Positions 1 through 12,600 of a stretch of 64,000 bases of DNA are shown here, one piece after another. Source of the DNA: Papilionanthe hookeriana x Papilionanthe teres (Eukaryota > Streptophyta > Magnoliopsida > Asparagales > Orchidaceae); contig CM040421.1 in the NCBI GenBank assembly GCA_022702705.1, positions 61,916,621 through 61,980,620 on the forward strand, given 5' to 3'. The translations under genes were made by a program, and so were the position numbers. Within the stretch, counting starts at the first letter, position 1. Every line of letters starts with the position of its first letter. The notes under the pieces were generated by a model. It saw only the letters and a program-made list of their open reading frames with translations, was not told the DNA's origin and did not search any database.

Positions 1-447
1 ATCCACTTGTTTGTGGATGATAAGCAGTTGAAATTTTATGAATAATATTGAATTTTTCTACTAATTTGTGAATATATTTGTTCTTAAAATGGGATCCTCC
101 GTCAGTGATAATCACTCTCGGCATTCCGTATCTTGTAAAAATATTTTTCATTAAAAATTTTGAAACACTCTTAGCATCACCTCGAGGTAAGGCTTGTGCT
201 TCAATCCATTCAGAAACATAATCAACAACAACTAATATATATGAGTTTCCAAATAAAGGTATAAATGGTCCCATAAAATCTAATCCCCAAATATCAAAAA
301 TTTCAACTTCTAATATAAAATTTAGAGGCATTTCATTTCTTCTAGATATATTACCTACTCGTTGGCATTTATCGTAAGTTTTGATATATCTATAAACATC
401 TCTAAAAAGAGTAGGCCAATAAAATTCAGATTGCAAAATTTTGTAAT
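1..447 (-). pseudogene. Ty3/gypsy integrase fragment (Athila/Tat-like), open to window edge
   Basis: The minus strand reads as an integrase with no stop from about 447 to the window edge (about 149 codons). It runs from the zinc-finger end (YWPTLFRDVYRYIKTYDKCQ) into the catalytic core: GLDFMGPF carries the first catalytic Asp, ITDGGSHF the second, and the frame reaches AYHPQTSG just before the edge, so the catalytic Glu lies outside. Integrase inserts retrotransposon cDNA into chromosomes. The HHCC zinc finger has Tyr where the third ligand Cys is expected (TYDKC instead of TCDKC; TGC to TAC), so this copy probably does not fold normally. There is no start codon because the fragment is cut at about 447 from the rest of its pol gene. 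The frame belongs to the Athila/Tat group by motif style; the exact lineage is inferred. Confidence 0.9.
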
Positions 448-1020
448 CGAAATAGCAAAAATTTAAAAAATAATCAATATTTGAGAATCTCGCCGACGAC
501 GCGCTGGTGGACGCCGACGGCGTGATTTTTCTCGAGGCTATTGGAATTTAATTCAATTGAGCCCGCCGACGGTGCGAACGACCCCGCCGAAGACGAGATC
601 CCAAAATTTACCTTTTAATTGCGATTTTAACCGGTCAACCGCTACTATTCATCGTCTTCTTCCTCATTTTACTAAAAAGTTTGACCTAGGGCTTGATAGA
701 TCTCAGATTTTGAGCGATTTCAACACCTTCTAACACTGAATTTCATCTTCCCTTGCTAAGAGCTTCACTCCTATGTAAAAATTTTTTATTTTCACCATGA
801 ATTTCTTCCACATTAAGAAATTTTGGAAAATTTGAAAATGTAAAGAAAAGACTTGGAAGGAATTCATGGAACATGATTTAGATTGCTTTAAACCACCTTT
901 AGAAGCCATTGTATTATTATTTTGAAGATTAGTTTGGATTTTTGTGATTTTGATAGATCAAACAATGGCTCCATGTTAAAAGAGAAGACTTGAATTGACG
1001 AAAATCCATTTATAAATGTA
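448..1020. other. Non-coding junction with a GC-rich palindromic block
   Basis: No coding frame is visible. Positions about 488-600 form a GC-rich island in AT-rich DNA, built from repeats of the CGCCGACG type. Similar GC-rich blocks lie in the U3 part of the gypsy LTRs at about 5.95-6.1, 16.87-17.12 and 21.6 kb, so this is probably a U3 remnant. The rest is AT-rich and unassigned. Confidence 0.4.
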
Positions 1021-2124
1021 ATGGCCCAATCGAAATACACTTCAATTTTTCGAGGAAAGAAGTGCATTCAAGATCGAGTTTTTGATAATCCCGGAGGAGA
1101 GGTGGAACGAGTCATTAGAGAAAGGAGATGGGAGAACTTTTGTTACACAACAAATAAAGCTGTTATTGAAGTTGTAAGAGAGTTCTATTCAAATCTGACT
1201 CAACTTGAGGACGAACCTGTCCAAGTAAGAGGATTTTCTGTCGATTTTAATGCTGCTCGCATTAATTCTTTTTATGAGCTTCACGATTACTTTTCTAGCA
1301 AGTATGAAACTTTTGGGACTATGAAAGGTCCGTTAAACGATGTTATTGACTTTCTCACTGATGGGAAAGATGTTTAGAAAATTAAAAATCGTGAACGGAT
1401 CAACTTCTCAATTTCCATGATGAATGCCACTGCTAAGACATGACTTTACTTCATTTGTTCTACTCTGCTACCCACCTATCACCATAGTGAAGTTTTGAGA
1501 GACAAAGCTGTTCTGAATTTCTGTATTCAGAACAACAAAAGTATAAATGCGGGGAGAATTATTTATCAGAATATTATGGCTACGACAAAGAGTGAATCAA
1601 GCGAATATTTAGGGCATCTTGGCCAAATTTATGCACTTTGCCAACTATCTGGAGTGGAAACAAGAGATGATGAAGAATAGGTATATTTGATGAAACCCAT
1701 TAGTAAAACAAATTTGAAGACTTATGAATCCCATGAGGAATGGAGAACTGGGAGTAGGAGCAAGGCACCTTCCACTAGTGAAGATATCCCTTCTACTAGT
1801 TATGACCCTCCAGCATCTAGTTCCCCTACTCTATATGATTTGATGAATGTCATGAACTTGCAATGAAAAAGTTTTGAGAAGTTAGATGAAAAACTAGAAA
1901 AAATTGATCAAAGGATTGAAGGTTTAGAACGAAGACATGATCATGATAGTGACTATCATCAGCAGCATTCTGATTTTGAGATGATTTATTATGATGCTCA
2001 GGCTAGGTACTACAGAGGGGACTCTGATGTAATTTTTCCAGAATGCCCCCCTTATACTCATTATCAGCCTAATTCACTTGCTGACCAGGGTGATAAGGAC
2101 ATAGTATGGGATTTTGAAGACTGA
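1021..2124 (+). pseudogene. Plant transposon-protein-like ORF (PF20167-type), four in-frame stops
   Basis: One uninterrupted reading frame (368 codons) begins at ATG 1021 and ends at TGA 2122-2124, but carries stops at 1375, 1441, 1678 and 1864 without any frameshift. The first third has the pattern of the putative plant transposon protein domain: RERRWENFCYTT, VREFYSNL, then VRGFSVDFNAARINSFYEL. The middle (INAGRIIYQNIMATT, then GQIYALCQLSGV) also fits that family. The last part is Ser/Thr/Pro-rich, then a charged coiled-coil-like stretch (about 1867-1950), then an acidic tail. The family's function is not known; such frames occur as extra ORFs in plant gypsy elements. The intact frame with only base-substitution stops suggests fairly recent decay. 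A second relic of the family lies at 21,837-22,125. Confidence 0.72.
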
Positions 2125-3335
2125 TCTTTATGATGTGATGTGATGTATGTGTGTGTCTTGTTGTAGTACTTTCATTTTTTTATTGTTTGTATTCATGGGA
2201 TTATGTTTTGTTTTTGAGATATGTGTTTAGATTTGTAGTTTGTATTTTCATTTATGTTTGGATTGTGATTGTAATTGTAATTGTGAACTTTTAAGTTAAA
2301 AATAGTAGACTATTTGTTCTGTGTTGTGAAATGCATATGTCCTGTATAGTGTAGTTAATTATTGTTGTTAATGTTTAGTTTAATATACTTGTTTTAAAAT
2401 TTTATTACCCCATCAAATTTTCTAAACTGTCATATGTGTAGAAAGGTTTTTAATATTACATGTCAGTTGAAGTTAAAATTTTTTAGAAGAACCTGCAAAA
2501 TTTCAAAAAGACAAAATGCCTAAAGTGCAAATGTATGATTTCTTTTATATTTATAATTTTTTATTTCCACCCTGTATTATTTTTGTTATGAAAAACATTA
2601 AGTTTGTGGAGAGAAAAGTATTAACTATTATGTTTTCTCAATTAACATATTTTCAAAAATTTATAATATCATTTTTGTGATAAAATTTAATTCAGATAAC
2701 TATATTTAGATTTTATCTAAATATTATAGAATATTCAAAGAAATATTTTTGGTAATGAAAATTAATTTTGTAGGTTAAGATATTTTGTATAAGAGGATAA
2801 GAATATAATTAACTATTTAAAGTAAAGAAAACTATATTTTGAAATATTAAGAATATGAGGAATTTAGTTGAGAAAGGAAAGATTGGGACTCAATGATGTA
2901 AAAACTATAAACTACATATAAGGTAAAAAATGTTTTAAAAGTTTCAAATTTAGGAAAAGAAGAGTGAAGTTCAAAATCATTAACAAGCTATCCAGATATA
3001 GTAATCCTCACTTGAAAAAAAAAGAAAATAAAAAAAAAGAAAAAAAAATATAGGATTGAAAAGCAATCCAAATGAAAAGAAAAAGAAAAAGTAAGTGAAA
3101 AGAAGCTTGAGGAGATGTCTTATCAAAAATTGGCTTCACTTGCATTGACCTATAGAGAAAACTAAAAACATTTCTGAACTTATATTTATGATTAGTTTCT
3201 TTACTACTTTCCGTCTTTCCGTATTCTTGTTTCTAATTCTTTTCCACTTCATAATCAGACGTTTTTAATTTGTTCTTTTCCTTAATCTTTAGGATTTATT
3301 TCCACATTACCTTTAAAAGTTTCAGGCTTCTATTA
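2125..3335. other. Non-coding AT-rich stretch with purine tracts
   Basis: No coding frame is supported. The part next to the ORF is T/G-rich and resembles a 3' UTR. Positions about 3016-3110 are strongly purine-rich on the plus strand (runs of A and AAAAAG). This probably belongs to the retrotransposon remnant on either side, but no LTR terminus could be placed. Confidence 0.4.
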
Positions 3336-4665
3336 TTAAGTGCAGAGCGATATGTCCAAGTTGAATTTCAATATTTTTAATTGTTGTTCGAGTTTGTAAT
3401 TGGTTTCCATGAATTTATAACCGACTACCTCGATTCTCAGAACAAGCCGACCCATATTTAATATTAATTCTTCCATGCATAATCTCTTATCCTTGTATTG
3501 AGAGTTATTGTTAAATCTTAGGTGGATAAGAAGGTTTAAAATTAGAATTTCCTTGGTTAAGGATTTCCTACCGGGTTTACTAAATTGTTCATCCATTGCT
3601 GATTAGCAACGAATTGTTATTCCAATTAAAATTTGGATGATTTTTCCACCTGTGGTTATAATAATTTGCATATGAATTATCGTGGGTCTATCATACGCAT
3701 TTATAGTTTCATATGAAGATTGAGCATCTATAAGTTGTCCAAACTTAAATTTTTCTATGTTATATTAGGAGAGTAATTCATTCCAAAACGATCTAATTTC
3801 GTATACATAGTTGTTAATTTGAGAAGCTAACATGAGCACAGACGTAATCGCGTATACCGGCTATTTTTTTAGGATTTAACCTTTCGTAAGGCCATTGTAA
3901 ATTCTTTGTAGTCATTTCTTCAATTAATGAATAAGCTTCATCAAAAGGTTTTGGCATTAATGAACCTCGAGCAAGAAGATCAATGATCGATCTAAAAGAT
4001 CCTACTAAACCATTATAAAAAGTTTGTATAATTAACCAATCCGGTAATGCATGGTGCGAGCATTTCCTAAGAAGATCTTTAAATCTCTCCCAAGCTTCAT
4101 ATATTGATTCTCCGTCAAACCGACTAAAAGAAGTTATATCATTTCTAAGTTTTGCAGTTTTTGGAGAGGAAAATATTCTGATATAAATTTTGGTAATAAT
4201 TCTCCCCAAGTTTTAATTGATCCAAAGCAATGAATTTAACTACATCTTACCTTTATCCTCAAGAAAAGCTGAAATAGCCTTAAGTCTAACGACGCTTGTC
4301 AGATACTCCATCATATCTAAAAGTAAAGACATAACTCTAAAAAACTCGCAAGATGTAAATTAGGATCTTCATTCTGTGAACCACTAAATTGATTATTCTC
4401 AATTACCTGATAATTATAGGTTTAAGCTCAAACGAGTTAGCCGCTACATCGTAGTTGTGAATAGTTAAGTGAATTTTATCTAATGTAGGTTACCGTAATC
4501 TTTCAAAGGTCTCGGTTGGTTTATATTTTCAATTTCCGGGATTATTCGCTATTTGATTTAATTTTATGATTTCTCTTTTTTTGTATTCTAATTCTTTTAA
4601 TAGTGCGCTCTAATTCTAAATCATAAGGTATTAAACTTTCGGTTCCAAATTTACGCATACACAAC
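3336..4665 (-). pseudogene. Gypsy gag remnant (Athila/Tat-like), decayed
   Basis: The minus strand matches the better-kept gag at 18.2-19.9 kb block by block. The N-terminal segment IPYDLELERTIKRI (about 4,650) corresponds to MPYDSELERTIKKI there. The core AKLRNDITSF..FDGESIYEAWERFKDLLRKC (about 4,040-4,160) is a retrotransposon gag domain, followed by PDWLIIQTFYNGL and SLIEEMTTKN, and then an Asn-rich C-terminal piece at 3,336-3,596. Gag forms the virus-like particle. Several frameshifts and stops separate the blocks and nothing downstream (protease, RT) remains, so the element is cut at about 3.33 kb. Confidence 0.82.
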
Positions 4666-4829
4666 TAACAATAATAATAAAATACCGTTACTCTAATAAT
4701 TATATTTATATATTTATATATATTTTTAATTGAATAATTACTTTACTCTCGCAAATTCGCGTCAAAAAACTCGACCTACCACACAACAAATATAATAATT
4801 CACTGTAGAGTAGTGGTAATAATTAGAAG

Positions 4830-6279
4830 GATGTATATAATTGTTAAGCTTAATAATTTGTAAATGTTTTTCAAAGCAAAATAACACCGTACTCCCTCCC
4901 CTTTAATCAAGCGTGCGCATACATATCGCTCGCACAGCGGCTCTATCGAGTCTTAGATATCGATCCCACATGGAAGTTAGAGAATTAAAGAATACTTAGT
5001 AATACATTACTAATCTATTTTAGTATAATATACGAAAATCAAGAACGCTTAAACTTAAAACTAATACTTAAAAGACAGATTATATAAGTCAATTTAGAAA
5101 CATATCTTTCTCCTTGTTAAGAGGATTAGTGAATAAATAATTAAATGAGTTTAGAATTATATTGTGTCACTGTATATTCATATTCTTTACCCTTTGGTCC
5201 AGTGCAAAGAATATCGACTAATCCTATGTTTGGTTACCGGGACCGCGGTTGGGGCCGAGGATATCACTGCCACTTGCAGCTCCCACGTTCCCCTCGCCCG
5301 AGGGCTAACATCTATGAATTTCCGCCCCAAACACAGAACCGAATTGAAGATTTGGTCACACACTAAAATATTCAATTCTTCGCCTCGATAATTAATATTT
5401 CTCTATTTATTTGCACCATCCTTCCAAGGCTTTTAATTCCCCTAAATCTCTTTGATATAATCTTTAATATAGTTGATAAATTAACATATGTTAACAATTC
5501 AATCAAGCAACTGAAAGTAAATTAAGATTTAAAGTAAAAGATTATCACAATCTCTATTTAATAATAGCACAACTCATTTTAATTCTTCATTTCACAAAAT
5601 CTCAACAAGGAGAAATACAAAGAAAACTACTTAGAACGCATGGGAATAATAACACATATTTTGGATTTCATTTAAAGTTATAAAACAATAAACAATATAC
5701 TTATCTCAATTCTTCTCCCCAAGCAAATTCCTCAAGTTCCTTTGACTCTTCCTTCTTGTACAACACTCTTAACTCACCAAGACACTAAACACTAACTCTT
5801 ACTACAAAAGGAAACACTAATTTGACACTAACCGACACACACTAATAGATAAAATCGTTCTTATATTTATAGAAGGAGTCAAATTTTCAAAGGCCGCATA
5901 AACACCTCTTCAAACGCGCCCGCATTCATCGTATTTCGCTTGAATCAACCGTCTCGCCGTAAAGGGAGCCTGATTCGCCTTCGGCGGGCTTCTAGAAGCA
6001 AGGCTAGCCGTTCGTGCTAGTCGTCGGCTGGCTTCAATCTTACTGTCAAGGCTCTATTATAATATATTAAAAACTCAGAAAATTCGCCGTCGGCCGAGAC
6101 AGCTTCAATTTTCATCATTTTTAGTCCTTTTGCTCCAGCATTCGCGCCTTTTGCTCTTTTTACTTTCAACACCTATAAATCTTTTCATTCCCGCAATAAA
6201 ATACGAAAATTCATTTCTATAAAGTGTAATTTCATATGAAATCGGTATAAAATTTGCAATATATTTTCTTTGTGAAGCC
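4830..6279 (-). mobile_element. LTR of the gag remnant (minus), degenerate
   Basis: This block lies upstream (minus sense) of the gag remnant and aligns in order with the LTR at 20.0-21.84 kb. It has the conserved U5 block around 4,900-4,980 (CGCATACATATCG, then AGATATCGATCCCACATGG), the segment ending GAGGGCTAAC near 5,300, a TATA box, a GC-rich U3 block (about 5,950-6,090) and an AT-rich U3 start near 6,275. Termini are not exact because both ends have decayed. A weak PBS-like string (about 4,748-4,765) may be the old tRNA-Asp site. Confidence 0.65.
5861..5872 (-). promoter_or_regulatory. Probable LTR TATA box
   Basis: The minus strand reads CTATAAATATAA, a good plant TATA box, at the same relative place in the LTR as the TATA-like strings at 21,423-21,431 and 17,210-17,218 in related LTRs. 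Confidence 0.5.
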
Positions 6280-7012
6280 GTAGCTTGCATAGTGCAACAT
6301 AAATCCTCTACATTATATCTTTAGGCCATTGCTCCTCAGGTAATATAAGTCTTAACTCGTCTTAGGTTCCGAGGTTGTCATTTGATAGGACATAATTCTC
6401 TTATCTTCCAAGTTATTCACATGATCGATATTAAGTAAATGTAAGCCATATTTAAATAAAATTGGCAGGATGAAAAATTAAATAACTATCTCTAATCAAG
6501 CCACACCATATGATAATTGGGAAAGAACACTAAGATTCTTCTTGGATCTATGTTCTTCCCCTAGCTTTCTCCTCCTTTGGATTCCCATAATAACCGTCCC
6601 GAAACTCGAGCCACTCACCTATTCGATTTCCTATTATCACATTTTCGAAGATCCCTACCTTTTGGAAGTCTTGAATACAATATTTCGTGATCATTATCAA
6701 AAGTTTTCTTATGTAACTTTGGTTATCTAAGATGTAATTAACTATAGGGGCTTGCCCTTATAGGAAACTTAAAGACCCCGCATTAATATAAACCTTATTT
6801 AATTCCTTCATATTAGATAAGGGAAGTTGTCGGTCAACATAAATGGTTCACAAGACCAAACGAAAGTCACAGATTCTTTAGTTTATTTGATTAAGCCTCG
6901 CCACTAAGCAATGCGCCCATTTTTTGGATAGATACATCTTGATTATTTAAACTATCGCGTGTATGAGATCGATTTGATTTCATATTTTCAAAAATTAAAA
7001 ATGATATTTTTT

Positions 7013-7060
<48 letters not shown>

Positions 7061-7090
7061 GTTAAATCTAAATTAAAATGATAATACCCA
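6280..7090 (+). mobile_element. Ogre-type LTR fragment (U5 side), plus orientation
   Basis: The plus strand aligns collinearly with the reverse complement of about 24,790-23,930 inside the solo LTR. Shared strings include AGTGCAACATAAATCCTC (near 6,293), AAGATTCTTCTTGGATC (near 6,531) and TAAGATGTAATTAACTATAG (near 6,728). It is therefore the U5 half of an LTR from the same family as the solo LTR, in the opposite orientation. It starts exactly where the minus-strand gypsy LTR stops, so that LTR either inserted into it or was joined to it by deletion. Confidence 0.75.
7016..7058. repeat. (TA)n microsatellite
   Basis: About 21 uninterrupted TA units lie inside the Ogre-type LTR fragment. The matching place in the solo LTR (near 23,960) has only a few TA units, so the tract grew after the two copies parted. 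Confidence 0.9.
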
Positions 7091-7289
7091 ACCCTCTGCA
7101 ACCGACACCCATACTACTTTTAGATATATTACACAAGCACAATGTATAGAATAAGAAATAATATTTACATAAAAAATATTTATCCTGAATGAGATTAAAT
7201 AAATTATAAATCAAATCATGCTTTAAAAATAGTCTTGCTAGATTTTATATGTTACATTTCTTTTAGTTAAAAAAAAAATGCTTTTTGAG

Positions 7290-7860
7290 TCATTAGTGTA
7301 ACCATTATTTTGCATTCCCACAGAATTTTGTAAAGTGTTTTCCTGATTTTTATTTTCTTTTTGACAAAGGCAAACTTCTACATTATCTCAATTAGTGTCC
7401 ATGCCATAGAAATATTTCATTAAATCAACATGGACCATTTTAAATTTTGTATAATATTTTGCTAGAATTTACTGCATTTGCATTGTTGAAAATCACCAAC
7501 AAGTCATCCATATACCATGACATACATAGAAAACTATATCCCTTTTTCTTCACATGGAGAGCGAATTCTTATATGCTTTTTAATAAAACCTAGACTCAAA
7601 ATGACGATCATTGGACTTGCTATACTAGACTTTATGACCATATTTTAAACCATAAAGACCCTTTCTTAGTAGGTAGACTTTATCTTGTTAGCACTCTTTC
7701 AATGAAAATTTTGGTTGCTAAAAAAGATCTCTTATAACAATAAATCTTTTATAAAAATGGATTTAACTTCTAAGAAGCACTTTGAAATTTTTTTGAGTAG
7801 TTATTACTAACACTAATTAAGTTATCTCTAATCTTACTATTGGAAAAATGTATCTATGTA
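7290..7860 (-). pseudogene. Ty1/copia reverse transcriptase relic
   Basis: Blocks in copia order can be read on the minus strand, in shifting frames. Near 7,850 is PIVRLE followed by TTQKNFKVLL (the family pattern is PVARLE...AAQKNWKVHQMDV). Near 7,650 is LYGLKYGHKV (family LYGLKQAPRAW). At about 7,500-7,530 is YMDDLLV, the polymerase active-site motif of copia type, and near 7,430 is VHVDLMKYFYGMD (family DLGLMKYFLGIE). Frameshifts and stops interrupt every block. Sequence on either side to about 8.4 kb may belong to the same element but is too decayed to assign. Confidence 0.75.
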
Positions 7861-8482
7861 GCTGACTAAAAAAAAATTACCTTGTCCATTGATGACAAAA
7901 TGACTCATCATTTTCTTATGGACATATAATGAGCCATTATTCTAAATACTCATCTCAATCGTTTAGTTTTTCATCTAAATGATTTCACCTGAATTACATC
8001 TATATCCTTTGGTCAATCAACTATCTACCAAACTCTTTATTTTTCTATCAGTAAAAAATTCTCCATTGATGCCATATTCCATTTATCATATTTACTAACA
8101 TCTTCATAACAAAAAGCTCACAAATTATTTGATTACGCCATCAATAGATATTATTTAACAATGTTATTCCATGAATTGGAAGGCCATCTCTTAATATTTC
8201 TATTGTTTGATAAGAAAAATTGAAAAGACATTCAATTAGTAAATAAATTTTAATTCTTCTTAATTTTACTTATTTGTTTTATTGAAAGCACAATAAATAA
8301 CTTTTAGTCTTAATGTTGTTACATTTTGTCGGCCTTAGAATAGGGATTTTAGCCAATAAAATGCATTATTTTGCCTTAAAATTTTTGCTATATTTGAGAT
8401 GTAAAACTTGAAGAAAGCACTTTTTAATAAATCATTAAATAGTTTTTGAAATTTGAGACAAGGTTTATTATCATACTAAGAG

Positions 8483-8713
8483 ATAAATGGATGGTTGCCT
8501 CTCAATTTCTGGTTTGGTAATTTATCATATAAGAGAACTATTGTTGTAGCATCTACACAAAACTTCTTAGTAGTTTCTTATCACTACACAAAACTCTTGT
8601 TAGTGATTGATTATAAGTGGCTCTCTAATTTGACTTTAGATAATATTTTAAATTTTCCTTGGTATATTAATAGGTATTTGAAATTGCTTAGTCTCCAAAG
8701 TTTAGTAACCTAA
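8483..8713 (+). pseudogene. Possible copia RNase H relic, opposite orientation
   Basis: A 72-residue frame contains SYKRTIVVASTQNFLVVSY followed by DYKWLSNLTLD. This loosely follows the end of copia RNase H (SWKSKKQ.VVALSSTEAEY...WL..L). The acidic catalytic residues are not preserved and the orientation is opposite to the RT relic next to it, so the match may be chance. Confidence 0.3.
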
Positions 8714-9680
8714 TTAAGAGCTCTTTGTTATTCATCAGGAAAATTAAATAGAGACCACCTGGAACTTGCTTTTTACAAATCATCTCTAGCTACGATTGAA
8801 TGAACCAAGATCCCTCAGTTTGGTAATACAGACTCTCCATAAGGAGATTGAATCCATTTCCACAAGCAAACTCTTCCATGGAAACAATTAGCCAATAGTA
8901 AAGCGAAAGATAGAACAGGTTGGAGCAGCAAACGAGGCTAAACAGTGATCAAAATGATTACTAAACTCACTCCCCAAAACCAGCAGAGGAAGTTCTGAAA
9001 CTACCATCAATATTAACTTTAAACAACACCGTTGCAGCCAAAATAACTATTAATTTCATTCCTAGCACCCAACTCAAGCTTATAATTGTGCCTATGCACC
9101 ACCCCTTTTGTCACAACCAATTCATCCTCTATAAGCAATACTCAAGATTTGTCTTTTATTTTGAAAACTAGTTGCAGAGATAAGTGGATGTATATTAACG
9201 AAATTCAAGACGAGGAGGGAGAATGGAGCAGAAAAATGAATCTAAAATTATATTATATTGGTTAACTTTGACGAATAGATTTAGCATTTTGAGCAAAATG
9301 TTGCTAGTTTTAAATTTAACATATTATTAGGATACTCTATCAACTTTATACACTATATGATATGTGACTAGAGTTGATACTGTTTAAGATGGGTTTAACC
9401 AACATATTCGAATACTTAAAAGCATATGTGACTTTTTTGGACATGAACAGACGAAAATGGCATGTTTAAAAGACTGAATTTTCTGACAAACTGTGTGGCC
9501 TATCTGACAGTTAGCATTCTTTCATAGCATATAAACATCTAGCTTACATGCTCATTAATTGGCAGATCAACAAGTATATCTGATCAAAAGTATGGCATGT
9601 TATATTCATAACGAGACTGGAAGTAATTGCATCAGATGTAACTTGTATTCCAAAATTTGTAGTTATTATTTACATATAGC
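8714..9680. other. Unassigned non-coding DNA
   Basis: I see no coding frame, repeat structure or RNA gene here. It is the 3' flank of the receptor-like pseudogene. Confidence 0.5.
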
Positions 9681-9683
9681 TTT

Positions 9684-12600
9684 TCATGAGCTAGTATGGT
9701 TTTCCACAGGCAGTTTGTCGCTGGGAATTGCAGTCAGCCATGCAACCAACTGCTCAGCTAGAGGTCTATTCCTAGGAGACTCGCTCAAGCATATGGATGC
9801 AATTTCAAGCATCTCCAACATTTGTTCTTCATTTTCCTTATTGTAGATGTGTCGATCTAAAACATTGGCTTCTTTTCCCCCTCCTTTCTCATCTGAAGCA
9901 CCCAAGAAATCAAATCCCTGCAGCTTTTTGGCTTGGCCATGTCCACTGGCCTCTTGCCAGTAAGCAACTCCAGAAGAACAACGCCAAAACTGTACACATC
10001 ACCCTTGTAAGTAGCAACTGATGACTGGCCATATTCTGGTGGAATGTAGCCTAATGTTCCAACCAGATCAGTGGTGACATGAGTGTTGTAAGAAGAATAA
10101 GTCTTGCCAGCCCAAAATCTGCCAAATGAGCTTCAAATTTTCCGTCAAGAAGAAATACTACTCGATTTGATGTCTCACGCAGAACATGCGGCCGGCAAGA
10201 CGGATGTAAGTATGACAAACCTCTCGCAGCTCCCTGTGCAATCCGAAGCCTTGGCTCCAATGCAGTGTTGATCCTCCATCAAACTTCTCATGAAGCCAGT
10301 AGTCTAAGCTTCCATTCTCCATGTATGAGTAGATTAACAATCTATCGTTCCCAATCATACAGTAGCCCTGAAGAAGAACAAGATTTTCATGTTGAGCTCT
10401 GGAAAGAGTTTCAACCTCAGCTTGAAATTCCCTATCCATCTGGCCATAATCGCCCTCGAGAGCCGCTTGGATTGCGACCTTGTTTCCGTCCGGTAACATC
10501 GCCTTATAAACCAGACCGAATCCTCCACAGCCAATAATGTTGAATTGATCAAAATTACCAGTGGCTTTCAAGATGTCGTTGATGCTTAGTTCTTGTTTAT
10601 CCATGTTTTTAAACAGAATCACAAGTTTTGAGCCAGCAGTTTCAAATGGCCGGAATCGGCAACTTGTTTGGATCTCTCTTCCCTTTTTTGGAATGATTTC
10701 TGACACAAACAAGTACACAATTGCAAGAAGTAAAGCAGTGCCAAGACCAATTCCAAATGTCATTCCAACTATCACGGCTTTGTTCTTCCTCGCCGGCTTA
10801 TTGATTGTGTAGGTTCAACACGATTACAAGATGGGGAATGGAAGTAGCAAAAGACCAGGGTTACCTTCAAAGTCTGCGGCGGAGAAGGTGGAGAATTGGC
10901 CTCCAGTTGGAACTGAACTCAACCAAATTATTGAAAGCTACGATAAAGCGTGAGAGAAATGTGAGCTTCGTTAGGGATATAGGAATGTTTCCAGTAAGAT
11001 TGTTGTGGGATAAATCCAATAGCTCTAAGCTTGACATGCCTGATAGCTGATCTGGTATTGTCCCAGAGAGTCGATTTTGGCTCAGATCAAGTTGATGCAG
11101 TGTTTAAGTCTCCGAAGCCTTTCAGGATTGATCCGATAAGCAAGTTATGGCTAAGAATCAAGGAAGGTGGGAAGCTGTTGACCTGATTATATTGAAGCCC
11201 TTTACCTGTTGTGTTCTTTTTAATGTAGAAAGGGAAATCATTCAGTGAACTTGGTAGCTGCAAATTAGATTTGGCCCTCAGTCCCTTCATCTGTGTCAAG
11301 CCATCAGGTATTTCTCCCCCAAGTGAATTGTTTGATAGATCCAGATAGAAAAGATCATTCAAATCTCCCAACCACGGAGGAATGACGCCAGACAAGTTAT
11401 TCCAAGACAGATCTAATACCTTCAACTTTGTACAGTTCTGCAGCCAAGTGGGAATCCATCCTGAAAGGCCACAGTTTGGAATTGCTAGAACTTCTAGATT
11501 TGGAAAACCTTGAATTTGGTCGACCGGAATCTCCTCACCGGCTTTGAAGTTTTTCGTGAGAACAAGATTGGTGAGTTTTGGGCATTGTTGCAGGACATTC
11601 AATGCGTCATTTAGATTGGACAGCAAGTTCCTGGAGAGCGAAAGGTATGTCAATGAAATAAGGTTCTTAAAGCTGTCCGGGATTTGTCCAGTAAGTAAAT
11701 TACTAGCAAGATTCAGCGTCTGTAATTTTAAACAGCCAGACAGATTGGAAGGGATCGCGCCCGAAAAAAAATTTGACCCAAGATCAAGAGATGTCAGCAA
11801 ATCCATTCCGGTAAAGTTGAGATTGATCTCGCCACTTAAAGAATTATTTCTCAGATTCAAAACTCTAAGTCCGGACAAATTTGATAAGGAAGCAGGAATT
11901 GCACCCGAGAAACGATTGGATTGAGCACAGAAGCATTAACTTGTTCAAATCTCCGATAACATTAGGTATATTACCATAAAATCTGTTAAAAGAAAGATCC
12001 AATTGAATAATGTTTGAGAGATTATTGATCCTATTGCTTAACCTACCGAGCAGCTGATTTCCTCAAGGTTCAATTTTGATAAAAATTTCAGCTTGAATAA
12101 AATCCTCCGGCAAGTTACCAGAAATGTCATTCATGCCAATAGAGAGCTCACGGAGCGAGGTGCAGTTCCCAAACCCCACAGGAAATTCACCAGAGAAAAA
12201 TTCATGGAGAAGTAAAGAAACTGAACACCAGGGGATGCACGCAGATTTCCGCATCGACATCGCTGGAGAACAAATTATTACTGATATCGAATAAAGTGAG
12301 ACTTTTAGAATCAAGAATTGGGCGGCTGGCCATTAAACATGTTTCCGGAGACATTGAAAAGTTGCATGGAAGCGAGAGTGATGTTTCCCGGGCCAGAGAG
12401 GTCATTCATGCTGAGGTCGAATATCTTCAGGTTCTGTAGCTGGAAGATAGCTGAAGGAACAACACCTTTGATATATTCTCTGCGAAAAATCAAAGGATAT
12501 AAGCTGATCCAAAGCACCGATTGAATTCGATATAGAGCCCGAAAGGTTCTTATTTGAGAGATTCAGCTGTGTGACCCGTCTGCCGGAATTCAATAGAGGG

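Noticed and set aside
5145..5391. Overlapping small ORFs in a GC-rich patch
   Set aside because: Three frames are open by composition. The patch aligns with U5 of a related gypsy LTR.
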